NCBI RefSeq assembly: GCF_004745525.1
Contig: NZ_RKLY01000020.1
Span: 1 to 49,356, forward strand
Source: Companilactobacillus suantsaicola
GTDB lineage: Bacteria > Bacillota > Bacilli > Lactobacillales > Lactobacillaceae
DNA length: 49,356 bases
Direction of reading: 5' to 3'
Positions 16,042 to 24,765 of this stretch are shown here, one piece after another. The number at the start of each line of letters is the position of its first letter. Position 1 is the first letter of the stretch. The notes beneath the pieces are model-generated. The model worked only from the letters and a program-made list of their open reading frames with translations. It was not told where the DNA came from and ran no database searches. A program made the translations under genes and the position numbers.

Positions 16042-16215
16042 ATGGGAACTTTAAAAATTGGTTCAATGGTCACGATAGTTGATCAAAAGGACGCCATGAA
16101 AAATCAAATTGGGGCTGTAGTATATTTTGATGAATCACGCCAAAAAATTTTGGTCCGATTCGGCGGTGTACAACAGATGTATTATGATTTAAAACAACCG
16201 CAAGAATATCGTTAA
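16042..16215 (+). CDS. Small hypothetical protein, 57 residues
   Basis: A 57-residue beta-rich protein starting at ATG 16042 (MGTLKIGSMV), with GGGAGGA 6 bases upstream; the longer frame would run through the preceding terminator. The pattern GSMVTIVDQ...GAVVYF...KILVRFGG looks like a small KOW/SH3-like barrel, similar in plan to short DUF2187-type proteins, but I cannot assign it. It lies between two terminators, so it is transcribed by readthrough or a promoter I cannot see. Confidence 0.65.
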   Translation: MGTLKIGSMVTIVDQKDAMKNQIGAVVYFDESRQKILVRFGGVQQMYYDLKQPQEYR

Positions 16216-16271
16216 GACGTTTTACAATCTAGTGGTTACATGTGATAATAAACATTGAAAAAGTCTTAATA

Positions 16272-16301
16272 CCTCTATCTAATGGGTAGAGGAATTTTTT
16301 T
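16272..16301 (+). terminator. Terminator before the ABC-F gene
   Basis: Stem CCTCTATC/GGTAGAGG with a small loop, followed by AATTTTTTT. Confidence 0.8.
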
Positions 16302-16321
16302 ATTATAGTGGTGAAAAATAA

Positions 16322-18220
16322 TTGAAAACCTTAAATATAACAAACGCTTCAAAGTCATTCGGTGAGAGAACTCTTTTTACTGATGTGACTTTTACAATTA
16401 ATGAGGGAGATCGAATCGGTCTTTTAGGATTGAACGGAACTGGTAAGACGACACTTTTAGATGGAATCGTCAATAACAGCGATTTGAATACCATTACAGT
16501 CGATAAGCCCAAGGATTACAAAATCTCTTACTTGAAACAGCAACCTGATTTAGACGGTGATTCGTCAGTGATCGATGCTGTTTTTAATGGGAGTGGCGAG
16601 AAGTTTCAATTGATTCGTCAATATGAGAATTCTTTGACGAAATTCAATGCCAATTCAACGGATAGTAAGATTCAAAATGAATTTTTCAAACTCCAGGAAA
16701 AAATGAATGCCCAAGAAGCTTGGCAAATGGAATCTGACGTTAAGTCGATGCTTAATAAATTAGGAATTACCGAACTAGATAAGAAGATCTCAGAACTTTC
16801 AGGTGGTCAACAAAGACGAGTTGCTCTAGCTCAAACTTTGATTTCTGAAGCTGATCTGTTGATTCTTGATGAGCCAACTAACCATTTGGACTATGAAGCT
16901 ATCGATTGGTTACAAGCTTATTTGAGTAAATATAAGGGTTCAGTTTTGTTCGTGACCCATGATCGTTATTTCTTAAATGAAGTAGCAACCCGAATTTTTG
17001 AAATTGAAAATCGCAACGTAACTGAATATGACGGTAATTACGAAAAGTATTTGCAAGGTAAAGCTGCCAATGAAGAGATCTACGCTTCAGAACAACATCA
17101 TAAGACTCAACTTTACAAACAAGAATTAAAATGGATGCGTGCAGGGGTTAAAGCCCGTGGAACCAAACAACAAGCTCGTAAGGATCGTTTTACGAATTTG
17201 AAGGAAGACTTGCAAGATAAGCCAGATGTTCAAAAAGCAATGTCGATCGATATTGCCCAACAACGTCTCGGAAATGATGTCTTTGACATTAAGGATGCCA
17301 GCTTGAAGTTTTCAAACCATATTATCTTAAATGACTTCAGTTACTTAGTTTCTAGAGGCGACCGAATCGGTATTACCGGGGCTAACGGTTCTGGTAAAAC
17401 AACGTTTTTAAATGCGATTGCCAAACAAATTCCCTTAGATGCTGGTGAAATCAAGACCGGGCAAACTGTTAAGATTGGTTATTACACCCAACATACGCGT
17501 GATATGGATCCCGATAAACGGGTTATTCGCTATTTGGAAAGTATTGGTCAAGGGGTTAGAAACTCTGATGGTGAACACATGTCAGCCTCACAGATGCTAG
17601 ATACTTTCAAATTTGACCATCAAATGCAAGGGGCATTCATTCGTGAATTGTCCGGTGGTGAGAAACGTCGTTTGTATTTGTTGGCAATTTTGATGGATCA
17701 ACCAAACGTCTTGTTACTAGATGAGCCAACTAACAACTTGGATATTGAAACTTTGACAATTTTGGAAGACTATTTGGGAAGTTTTAAAGGGACAGTTTTG
17801 GCTGTTTCCCATGACCGTTATTTCTTGGACAAAGTTGCTGGTAAATTGTTGATTTTTGAAGGCCAAGGTGATATTGAAGAAAGTTACGACTCTTATTCAG
17901 ATTACTTGCAAAAGGCTAATGAGAAAAAGCTCGCTAAGCACCATGAGATCAAGGAACAAAAGCACGAAGAAGTTAAAAAACGTGAAGAAAAGAAGTCTGA
18001 ACCTAAAAAGAAATTGACTTACGCTGAACAAAAAGAATATGAGAAGCTAGAACCAAAAATCGATAAATTAGATCAACAAATGTCTGATTTAAAAACGCAG
18101 CTCAATGACCCTGAAAATGACTATCAGACCTTGATGGACGCTCAAAGGCAATTGGATGAGCTGAATCAAGAAGCTGATAAGTTGATGGAACGCTGGGAAT
18201 ATTTAAGTCAATTTGCTTAG
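16322..18220 (+). CDS. ABC-F ATPase, Uup-type
   Basis: Cytoplasmic ABC-F protein of 632 residues with two ATPase domains and no membrane segments; members act on ribosomes. Starts at TTG 16322. The first domain has GLNGTGKT (about 36-43), LSGGQQRR and LILDEPTNHLD; the second has GANGSGKT, LSGGEKRR and LLLDEPTNNLD. A charged linker lies between them (about 240-310). The last 90 residues form a coiled coil (KKLTYAEQKEYEKLEPKIDKL), the hallmark of the Uup subgroup rather than antibiotic-resistance ABC-Fs. It is followed by thyA after 9 bases. Confidence 0.88.
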   Translation: MKTLNITNASKSFGERTLFTDVTFTINEGDRIGLLGLNGTGKTTLLDGIVNNSDLNTITVDKPKDYKISYLKQQPDLDGDSSVIDAVFNGSGEKFQLIRQYENSLTKFNANSTDSKIQNEFFKLQEKMNAQEAWQMESDVKSMLNKLGITELDKKISELSGGQQRRVALAQTLISEADLLILDEPTNHLDYEAIDWLQAYLSKYKGSVLFVTHDRYFLNEVATRIFEIENRNVTEYDGNYEKYLQGKAANEEIYASEQHHKTQLYKQELKWMRAGVKARGTKQQARKDRFTNLKEDLQDKPDVQKAMSIDIAQQRLGNDVFDIKDASLKFSNHIILNDFSYLVSRGDRIGITGANGSGKTTFLNAIAKQIPLDAGEIKTGQTVKIGYYTQHTRDMDPDKRVIRYLESIGQGVRNSDGEHMSASQMLDTFKFDHQMQGAFIRELSGGEKRRLYLLAILMDQPNVLLLDEPTNNLDIETLTILEDYLGSFKGTVLAVSHDRYFLDKVAGKLLIFEGQGDIEESYDSYSDYLQKANEKKLAKHHEIKEQKHEEVKKREEKKSEPKKKLTYAEQKEYEKLEPKIDKLDQQMSDLKTQLNDPENDYQTLMDAQRQLDELNQEADKLMERWEYLSQFA

Positions 18221-18229
18221 GAGAGAAAA

Positions 18230-19180
18230 ATGCAAAACGAACAACAGTATTTAGATTTATTGAAATATGTTTTGGAACATGGGCACAAGAAAAATGACCG
18301 GACTAAGACTGGTACGATCAGTGTTTTTGGTTATCAAATGCGATTTGACCTACAAGAGTCATTTCCACTTTTGACAACGAAGAAAATTCCCTTTGGCTTG
18401 ATAAAAAGTGAATTGCTCTGGTTCTTACATGGTGACACGAATATTAAGTACTTGTTAGAACACAATAACCATATTTGGGATGAATGGGCCTTTAAAAATT
18501 ACATTGAAAGTGCTGACTACCAAGGTCCAGATATGACTGACTTTGGCCGTCGGAGTTTGGTCGATGCTGATTTTGCCAAGGAATATCGTGTTCAAAAAAA
18601 GCGTTTTGATGATTTAATTTTAAATGATGCTAAATTTGCCGCTAAGTTCGGAAATCTTGGTGATGTTTACGGTGCACAGTGGCGTCATTGGCAAAAACGT
18701 GATGGTGGGTTTATCGACCAGATTCAAAATGTCATTGAACAAATTAAGACGACTCCCGATTCACGGCGCATGATCGTTAGTGCTTGGAATCCTGAGGATG
18801 TGCCAACAATGGCTTTGCCACCTTGTCACACTTTGTTCCAATTTTACGTTAATGATGGCAAGCTTTCTTGTCAGCTCTATCAACGTTCTGGCGATCTCTT
18901 CTTAGGAGTTCCTTTCAATATTGCCAGTTATGCACTTTTGACACATTTGATTGCTCGTGAGACGGGACTTGAGGTGGGTGAATTCATTCATACTCTTGGG
19001 GATGCTCATATTTATTTGAATCATTTGGACCAAGTTCACGAACAATTAAGTCGTATTCCAAGTTCAGAACCACAATTAGAAATTTCAAGCGATAAGAGTA
19101 TTTTCGAAATAGATGCTAAAGATATAATCGTTAAAAACTATAAACCACAGCCGGCTATTAAAGCACCAGTTGCCGTTTAG
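18230..19180 (+). CDS. thyA: Thymidylate synthase
   Basis: Converts dUMP to dTMP using methylene-tetrahydrofolate, producing dihydrofolate that the next gene's product recycles. The catalytic Cys199 lies in [10 protein letters not shown]; the [13 protein letters not shown] block carries the phosphate-binding arginines. The 316-residue length, with an insert at about 85-140, matches the long form known from Lactobacillus casei. An AGGAGAG ribosome site lies in the 9-base gap after the ABC-F gene, and folA follows 11 bases later. Confidence 0.97.
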   Translation: MQNEQQYLDLLKYVLEHGHKKNDRTKTGTISVFGYQMRFDLQESFPLLTTKKIPFGLIKSELLWFLHGDTNIKYLLEHNNHIWDEWAFKNYIESADYQGPDMTDFGRRSLVDADFAKEYRVQKKRFDDLILNDAKFAAKFGNLGDVYGAQWRHWQKRDGGFIDQIQNVIEQIKTTPDSRRMIVSAWNPEDVPTMALPPCHTLFQFYVNDGKLSCQLYQRSGDLFLGVPFNIASYALLTHLIARETGLEVGEFIHTLGDAHIYLNHLDQVHEQLSRIPSSEPQLEISSDKSIFEIDAKDIIVKNYKPQPAIKAPVAV

Positions 19181-19191
19181 GAGGAAATTCG

Positions 19192-19680
19192 ATGATAAGT
19201 TTTGTTTGGGCTGAAGATAAGAATCACACAATTGGAGTCGATGGTCACTTACCTTGGACTTTACCGGCGGATATGAAGCGTTTTAAAGAAACAACGATGA
19301 ATCATCCCATCGTCATGGGTAGAAAGACTTTTGAGAGTTTTCCCAATGGGCCGCTACCAAAGCGTTTGAATATTGTTATTTCTAGAAACAAAGACTATCA
19401 AGTACCCGAGTCAGTCGTTTTGATTACTGACAAAGCTGATTTAAAGAAGTACGTTCAAGAAGATGCTGAAGTGATGGTCATCGGTGGCAGTGGTATCTTC
19501 AATTTATTCAAAGACGACGTTGATCGGCTCTATTTAACAAGGATCAACCACGAGTTCAAGGGTGACACCAAAATGATTGATTTAGACTATAAAAAGTTTA
19601 AATTAGTCGAAAAAAAAGAAGGTCATACGGATAAAGATAATCTTTATCCATACACCTTCGAAACCTGGGATAAGCTTTAA
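19192..19680 (+). CDS. folA: Dihydrofolate reductase
   Basis: Reduces dihydrofolate with NADPH and is the target of trimethoprim. It is 162 residues, as in L. casei. The active-site Asp27 follows LPWTLPA; PIVMGRKTFES and VIGGSGIF are the NADPH-binding motifs. Forms a functional pair with thyA (11-base gap, GGAGG ribosome site). Its stop overlaps the end of the convergent gene on the minus strand by 4 bases. Confidence 0.96.
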   Translation: MISFVWAEDKNHTIGVDGHLPWTLPADMKRFKETTMNHPIVMGRKTFESFPNGPLPKRLNIVISRNKDYQVPESVVLITDKADLKKYVQEDAEVMVIGGSGIFNLFKDDVDRLYLTRINHEFKGDTKMIDLDYKKFKLVEKKEGHTDKDNLYPYTFETWDKL

Positions 19681-20327
19681 TTAACAAAAAAGTAAACTGA
19701 GAAGTACATTAGTGCTGTTCCTAACATGACAAATATATGCCAAATCACGTGAATGTATTTGATATTTTTCATCAAGTAAAGACATGCTCCGACGGTAAAG
19801 GCAACTCCACCAGCGACAAGTAGCGAGATGCCAACTGGTCCAATGGAGTAGTAAAGTGGTTTCATCGCAATGATGATTGCCCAGCCCATAAGAACGTAGA
19901 GCAGTGTTTCCAAGTACTTGAAGCGGCCGACGTTAAATATTTTGTAAAGGATTCCTAAAATCGCTAGAGTCCAGATGAAAGCTAGAATTGTGATGCCAAA
20001 AGTTGAATGTAAAGCAATCAAACAATAAGGCGTGTAAGTCCCGGCAATCATTAAGAAAATTGAACTGTGGTCGAAAATTTGGAAGACACCTTTAGCTTTG
20101 GTGAAATACAGACTATGAAATAAAGTTGAACTTAAATATAAGAAAAATAGTGTAAAAGCATAAATAAAGTAAGCCGTGATATTAAGGGGGTTACCTTGAT
20201 GGAATCCTTTTATCAGCAAGAAAATCGCGCCAATTATTGCTAAAACGATACCGATACCGTGGGTCACGGCACTGAAAACTTGATCAGTTATTAGATATGC
20301 TCTGGTTGGATTATGTTTTTTTGACAT
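19677..20327 (-). CDS. TrhA/hemolysin III family membrane protein (PAQR fold)
   Basis: A 216-residue protein with seven hydrophobic segments, belonging to the hemolysin III/YqfA family related to adiponectin/progestin receptors. The family's candidate zinc ligands are visible: SSTLFHSLYF (His near 70), FDHSSIFLMIAGTYTP near residues 85-100, and HVIWHIFVMLG near 192-202. Bacterial TrhA regulates membrane lipid fluidity in E. coli; despite the name, haemolysis is doubtful. It is convergent with folA, with a 4-base overlap and no clear terminator between them. Confidence 0.85.
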   Translation of the reverse strand: MSKKHNPTRAYLITDQVFSAVTHGIGIVLAIIGAIFLLIKGFHQGNPLNITAYFIYAFTLFFLYLSSTLFHSLYFTKAKGVFQIFDHSSIFLMIAGTYTPYCLIALHSTFGITILAFIWTLAILGILYKIFNVGRFKYLETLLYVLMGWAIIIAMKPLYYSIGPVGISLLVAGGVAFTVGACLYLMKNIKYIHVIWHIFVMLGTALMYFSVYFFVN

Positions 20328-20537
20328 GTTTGAGACCTCAATTATTTTTAACTCTTTATTAGTATTATAAACGTGTTCTAGGTCTTTTCATATGCCTTAC
20401 ATATTGTATAATTAATAAAGATTGTTCATTATTGGTAATAAAAATACCCGGATATTGTTAATGTTTTTAAAATTAATAACGGTAAGTTTGTTATAATTAA
20501 GGCAATTAGAACTAAGACCCTATGAAAGAGGGATAAA

Positions 20538-21383
20538 ATGAGTAAAGTAAAAATTCTTACCGATTCATCGGTACAGTTAACCCCAGAAGAAATTGAAAAA
20601 TATAATATTAGTGTTGTTCCTCTAACTATCAGTATTGATGAGAAGACTTATGTTGACGGCGTTAATATCACCCGTGAAAAGTTTGTTGAAGAAATGGATT
20701 CGTCAAAGGATTTGCCTAAGACTTCCCAACCCTCAATTGGAACTTTTATGGATATAATTGATAAAGTACCAGAAGATTATACAGATATTTTGATGTTGAT
20801 CATGACACCTGCAATCAGTGGTACGATCAATGCCGCTAGACAAGTAGCGGAAATGGCCGAGAGAAACGTTGAAGTCATTGACACTGAATTTACCGATCGA
20901 GCTCAAGGATTCCAAGTATTAAAGGCTGCCCAAATGGCCCAAGATGGTAAATCAGTTGAAGAAATCAAACAGGCGTTGGATGTATTGCGTGATCACACAT
21001 ATTTATACATGGGTGTAACCAGTATTGAAAATATCCTTCGTGGTGGTCGTTTGAGTCGTTTTGCTGGCACATTGTCAACTTTGTTGAATATCAATTTGGT
21101 TTTGACTGTTAAAAACAATAGTTTAGATATTGCTAAACGTGGACGCGGTCGCAAGACGATTGAAAAGTATATGAACAATGTTCTTGAAGAAATCAAAGGT
21201 TTAAAGAATATCAAAGCCGTTGGTATCTCATATGTAGACAAGATGGACTATGTTAATGAATTAAAAGAAAAATTAGAAGAGATCATTCCGGATGTTCCCC
21301 TTCTAATTAGGGTCACAAGCCCGGTTATCGCAACACATGCCGGTTCTGGTGCCTTTGCAATTGAATTTTATACAGAAAGCTGA
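20538..21383 (+). CDS. DegV family fatty-acid-binding protein
   Basis: A 281-residue protein of the DegV (FakB-like) family, which binds a fatty acid and presents it to a FakA kinase. The N-terminal motif KILTDSSVQLTPEEI, the TSQPS motif near residues 57-61 (fatty-acid head-group contact in FakB) and the C-terminal THAGSGAFAIEFY are typical. It has its own upstream region, with TATAAT about 45 bases before the ATG but a weak -35, and a GAGGG ribosome site. Which lipid it binds cannot be read. Confidence 0.88.
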   Translation: MSKVKILTDSSVQLTPEEIEKYNISVVPLTISIDEKTYVDGVNITREKFVEEMDSSKDLPKTSQPSIGTFMDIIDKVPEDYTDILMLIMTPAISGTINAARQVAEMAERNVEVIDTEFTDRAQGFQVLKAAQMAQDGKSVEEIKQALDVLRDHTYLYMGVTSIENILRGGRLSRFAGTLSTLLNINLVLTVKNNSLDIAKRGRGRKTIEKYMNNVLEEIKGLKNIKAVGISYVDKMDYVNELKEKLEEIIPDVPLLIRVTSPVIATHAGSGAFAIEFYTES

Positions 21384-21404
21384 TGAATGCATCAGCTTTT
21401 TTTT
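21377..21404 (+). terminator. Terminator of degV
   Basis: Stem AAGCTGATG/CATCAGCTT, loop AATG, then T-run. The stem includes the degV stop codon. Confidence 0.85.
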
Positions 21405-21420
21405 GAAAGATGGATTTTAA

Positions 21421-22269
21421 ATGAAGAAAAAGAGTATTTGGATTGTAGTGATTTTAGTATTATTAATAGCTGGTGGAACGGGTTATTACTTTTTTAATAA
21501 AAAAACTGCTCAACCAGTAGTAACACAGGTTAAAAGTGATAAGGTCAAACCGAAGAAAAAAGTTGATCCTAAGAAGAAAAAAATCAGTATTGTCGCCATC
21601 GGTGATTCACTAACTGAAGGAATTGGTGATTCCAAAAAAATTGGTGGTGGCTACGTCACACGATTGCAGTCAAAAGTTCAGAATAATTTCGATGTTGAAA
21701 CTCATTCACATAATTACGGTGTCTCTGGTGATACTAGTAGCCAAATTATGGCTCGAATCAAATCTGATAAGAAGATGCATCAAGATTTACCAAAAGCCGA
21801 TATCATCACAGTGACTGTTGGTGGTAATGACTTCATGCACTTGCTACAAAGAAAAGGAATTGATTTAACTGCTGGTCAAATTGCTGATGAACAGAAAAAG
21901 TTTGATGTTAGATTAAATAAATTGTTATCTGACATCAGAAATTATAATCAAAATGCACCAATTTATTTAATTGGTATATATAATCCTTTTAGTATCTATT
22001 TATCAAATGTCAAAAATGCTAAAATAGCCTTTATTAATTGGAATAAGGGTTCAGCTCAAGTGGCTTCTAAGTTTGACAAGGTCTATTTCGTCGATATCAA
22101 TAATTTGTACCAAAATAAAAAAATTGATAAAGTCGTAGAAAAGAAGGGTGTAAATCCTTATCTTTACAAGAAGGATCATTTTCATCCCAATGCGGTCGGC
22201 TATGACATGATGACGCAGAAGGTTTTTGAGAAAGTTAGTGGTACTAAAAAGGAGTGGCTTTTTAAGTAA
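21421..22269 (+). CDS. Membrane-anchored SGNH/GDSL hydrolase (YpmR-like)
   Basis: An extracellular esterase-type protein of 282 residues. An N-terminal membrane anchor (about 5-24) is followed by a Lys-rich linker (KVKPKKKVDPKKKK) and an SGNH hydrolase domain: block I GDSLTEG with Ser63, block II GVSGDTS, block III GGNDF, and block V DHFHPNAVGYD with the catalytic Asp/His pair. The natural ester is unknown. It overlaps the next gene by one base, and the pair matches ypmR-ypmS of bacilli. Confidence 0.85.
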   Translation: MKKKSIWIVVILVLLIAGGTGYYFFNKKTAQPVVTQVKSDKVKPKKKVDPKKKKISIVAIGDSLTEGIGDSKKIGGGYVTRLQSKVQNNFDVETHSHNYGVSGDTSSQIMARIKSDKKMHQDLPKADIITVTVGGNDFMHLLQRKGIDLTAGQIADEQKKFDVRLNKLLSDIRNYNQNAPIYLIGIYNPFSIYLSNVKNAKIAFINWNKGSAQVASKFDKVYFVDINNLYQNKKIDKVVEKKGVNPYLYKKDHFHPNAVGYDMMTQKVFEKVSGTKKEWLFK

Positions 22270-22859
22270 TGAAAAAGAATTATTGGAAATACGCATTTAT
22301 CGCTTTAGTAGCAGTTCTAGTATTGGTGTTTGGTTACATCGGTATTAAGGCAAGCAGTTCGCCAGCAGAAAATTATACGGTAAGTTCAAAAATCAATGAC
22401 GACGATAAAGTTTTCACAGTCAATATGACTAAGGCAGAGGCAAATAAATTTGCCCAATATTATCTCAAACATACTTTGAATAATGGTAAGACAGAGTATC
22501 AGTTAGTTTTGAAAAAGGATGCTGAATTGACCAGTGATATTTCCTTTTTAGGAGCCAAAATTCACGTAACGATTTTGATGCAGCCTTATGCAAAAACTAA
22601 TGGGGATGTTCTCTTAAAAGCAAAAGAAATGAAAATCGGAGACTTATCGTTGCCAATATCTTTTGTAATGAATTATATTAAGAATAGTTTTAAGACACCT
22701 AACTGGGTCAGCATCAATGGTAAAGACAAGACTGTTCTCTTGAAATTTACTAAGTTCACGACCAAAGAAGGTTATGGTATCAGAGCAAAGAATATTGATT
22801 TGAAGAACAATAAGTTGTCCTTTGAAGTAATGAATACCAAAATTACCAATAATCAATAG
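22269..22859 (+). CDS. YpmS family protein (DUF2140)
   Basis: A 196-residue protein with an N-terminal membrane anchor (about 8-28) and an outside beta-rich domain. The order after the SGNH hydrolase and the pattern SFLGAKIHVTILMQPYAKTNGDVLLKAKEM agree with the DUF2140/YpmS family of unknown function. Its start overlaps the hydrolase stop by one base, so the two are co-translated and may act together at the cell surface. Confidence 0.82.
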   Translation: MKKNYWKYAFIALVAVLVLVFGYIGIKASSSPAENYTVSSKINDDDKVFTVNMTKAEANKFAQYYLKHTLNNGKTEYQLVLKKDAELTSDISFLGAKIHVTILMQPYAKTNGDVLLKAKEMKIGDLSLPISFVMNYIKNSFKTPNWVSINGKDKTVLLKFTKFTTKEGYGIRAKNIDLKNNKLSFEVMNTKITNNQ

Positions 22860-22871
22860 ATTGGGGTTTGT

Positions 22872-23096
22872 ATGAGAAGAAGTTTTTACGAGTATTTAAT
22901 GACACTACGCAATGCTGATAGTGTTGAACCAGAAGCAGAATTTGCGAACAACGCTTTTCATGATCAGTCTTTTCCAAAACATGAAGAGAGTTATACGAAG
23001 ATTTCTGATTATTTAGAGTTAAATGCGGGCTATTTGCCTAGTATGAGTATTTTTGACGAGATTTATCAGAAGTATCAAGAAATTGACAGGAAATAG
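22872..23096 (+). CDS. YozE family protein (UPF0346)
   Basis: A 74-residue soluble helical protein of the YozE_SAM-like family: RRSFYEYLMTLR at the start, then the FANNAFHDQSFPKHEESY core and YLELN further on. The function is unknown; the fold resembles a sterile-alpha-motif domain. TTGGGG upstream is a weak ribosome site. It lies 12 bases after the YpmS gene and just before rbgA. Confidence 0.88.
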   Translation: MRRSFYEYLMTLRNADSVEPEAEFANNAFHDQSFPKHEESYTKISDYLELNAGYLPSMSIFDEIYQKYQEIDRK

Positions 23097-23105
23097 GTGA
23101 GGAAA

Positions 23106-23960
23106 ATGGCATTACAGTGGTATCCGGGGCATATGAACAAGGCAAAAAATCAAGTTCAAGATCGATTAAAATTAGTCGATATCGTACTTGAAATCGTTGA
23201 TGCAAGATTACCTTTTTCATCAAGAAATCCCGTTTTAGAACAAATTATCGACCAAAAAAAACATATTATTATCTTGAATAAAGCTGATTTAGCTGATCCT
23301 AAGATTACGGCTGATTGGAAGTTGAATTTCGAACAAGAGGGCACAAAGTCGGTTGAATTAGATGCTAAGCACAACAAAGGATTAGGTCAGATCAAGAGTT
23401 TGATTCGTTCTGAATTGGCTGATAAAATTGACCGTTATGAAAAGAATGGTGTCAAAAATTACCGAATCAAAGCCATGTGTATCGGAATTCCTAATGTTGG
23501 TAAGTCAACCATCTTGAATCGTTTTGTTGGAAAAAATGTGGCTATCACTGGTAACAAACCTGGTGTCACGAAAAATCAAAATTGGTTGAAGACTAATATT
23601 GGAATTGACTTATTAGATACACCTGGAATTCTTTGGCCAAAAATTGACGACCCTAAAGTTGGGATGAAATTGGCCTTATCTGGAGCTATTAAAGAAAAAA
23701 TTTACGCTCCTGATGATGTAGCGATTTATGCGCTCAATTTCCTAGAAAATCACTATATGGATCAGTTGTTGGAAACTTATAAGCTTGATAATTCTGATAT
23801 TTTCAACCATACGACACCAGAATTATTGATGGATCTGACGAAGAAATTTGGCTATAAGGAAGATTACGATCGTGCGTCACGCAAAATTATTGATGACGTT
23901 AGAAAATTGAAACTGGGTCGTTTAACTTTCGATATTCCTGGGGAATTTTATGAAGAATAA
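23106..23960 (+). CDS. rbgA: Ribosome biogenesis GTPase RbgA (YlqF)
   Basis: Circularly permuted GTPase needed for late 50S assembly. The G motifs appear in the permuted order: NKAD (G4, about 58) first, then GIPNVGKST (G1, about 125-133), then DTPG (G3, about 170). The MALQWYPGHMNKAK N-terminus is diagnostic. I begin at ATG 23106 with AGGTGAGG upstream; the GTG at 23097 lies within that ribosome site. It is 284 residues, normal length, and overlaps rnhB by 11 bases. Confidence 0.94.
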   Translation: MALQWYPGHMNKAKNQVQDRLKLVDIVLEIVDARLPFSSRNPVLEQIIDQKKHIIILNKADLADPKITADWKLNFEQEGTKSVELDAKHNKGLGQIKSLIRSELADKIDRYEKNGVKNYRIKAMCIGIPNVGKSTILNRFVGKNVAITGNKPGVTKNQNWLKTNIGIDLLDTPGILWPKIDDPKVGMKLALSGAIKEKIYAPDDVAIYALNFLENHYMDQLLETYKLDNSDIFNHTTPELLMDLTKKFGYKEDYDRASRKIIDDVRKLKLGRLTFDIPGEFYEE

Positions 23961-24720
23961 GTACACAATTTCTGAAATAAAGCAATTTTTAAATGAAAAT
24001 CCGACGGCTGATTTGTTAGCAGAATTGCAACAAGACTCGCGAATTGGCGTTGAAAAATTATTAAAGCAATATTTTAAAAAAGTTGCTCAACAAGAAGAAT
24101 TGGTGAAAAGATTTCACAACAAGGAATTTCTTGAAAAACCTTATTGGCAACAGGGTCAAATGGTCGCTGGGGTTGACGAAGTTGGTCGAGGGCCTTTAGC
24201 TGGTCCAGTTGTTACAGCTGCGGTCATTTTGCCAGCAAATAACACACTTTATGAAGTCGATGATTCAAAAAAACTGTCGATTTCTAAAAGAGACGAACTT
24301 TATAAACAAATTTGTGCTCAAGCACTAGACATCAGTGTAGCTGTTGGTAGTCCCTCATTGATCGATCGAGAAAACATCTATCATGCCACAGAATTGACGA
24401 TGCGAGATTCAATCAATAATTTGTATTTACGACCAGACCATATATTGGTCGATGCAATGACGATTCCAGTCGATATCAGCCAGACTAAGTTGATCAAGGG
24501 TGATTCTAAGTCTCTGAGCATTGGAGCCGCTAGTATCGTCGCTAAGGTGTCTCGTGACAGACTTATGATGATGTATAGTCGTAAGTATCCTGAATTTGAT
24601 TTTGGGAATAATGATGGATATGGCACTAAGAAACATTTGCAAGCATTAGCTGAGTTTGGTCGGACGAAGATTCATCGCTTGAGTTTTGCGCCAGTAAAAA
24701 ATATTAATAAATTGTACTAA
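23950..24720 (+). CDS. rnhB: Ribonuclease HII
   Basis: Removes RNA from RNA-DNA hybrids, including single ribonucleotides in DNA. The motif GVDEVGRGPLAGP gives the catalytic Asp-Glu pair (near residues 75-76); ILVDAM and the DDSKKLS block carry further metal ligands. It is 256 residues, with an N-terminal extension of about 70 residues common in Firmicutes. It overlaps rbgA by 11 bases. Confidence 0.95.
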   Translation: MKNKYTISEIKQFLNENPTADLLAELQQDSRIGVEKLLKQYFKKVAQQEELVKRFHNKEFLEKPYWQQGQMVAGVDEVGRGPLAGPVVTAAVILPANNTLYEVDDSKKLSISKRDELYKQICAQALDISVAVGSPSLIDRENIYHATELTMRDSINNLYLRPDHILVDAMTIPVDISQTKLIKGDSKSLSIGAASIVAKVSRDRLMMMYSRKYPEFDFGNNDGYGTKKHLQALAEFGRTKIHRLSFAPVKNINKLY

Positions 24721-24725
24721 AATAC

Positions 24726-24765
24726 AAATCACTTCCGTAATTTACTTTGAGGGAGTGATTTTTTT
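24726..24765 (+). terminator. Terminator/attenuator hairpin overlapping the dprA ribosome site
   Basis: Stem AATCACTTCC/GGGAGTGATT (one mismatch) followed by seven T directly before the dprA ATG. The dprA ribosome site GGGAG (24751-24755) is inside the 3' arm, so the hairpin could both end rnhB transcripts and hide the dprA start. Confidence 0.65.

Noticed and set aside
20490-20515. Full degV promoter
   Set aside because: A good TATAAT is present, but no -35 better than AAAATT at the proper spacing.
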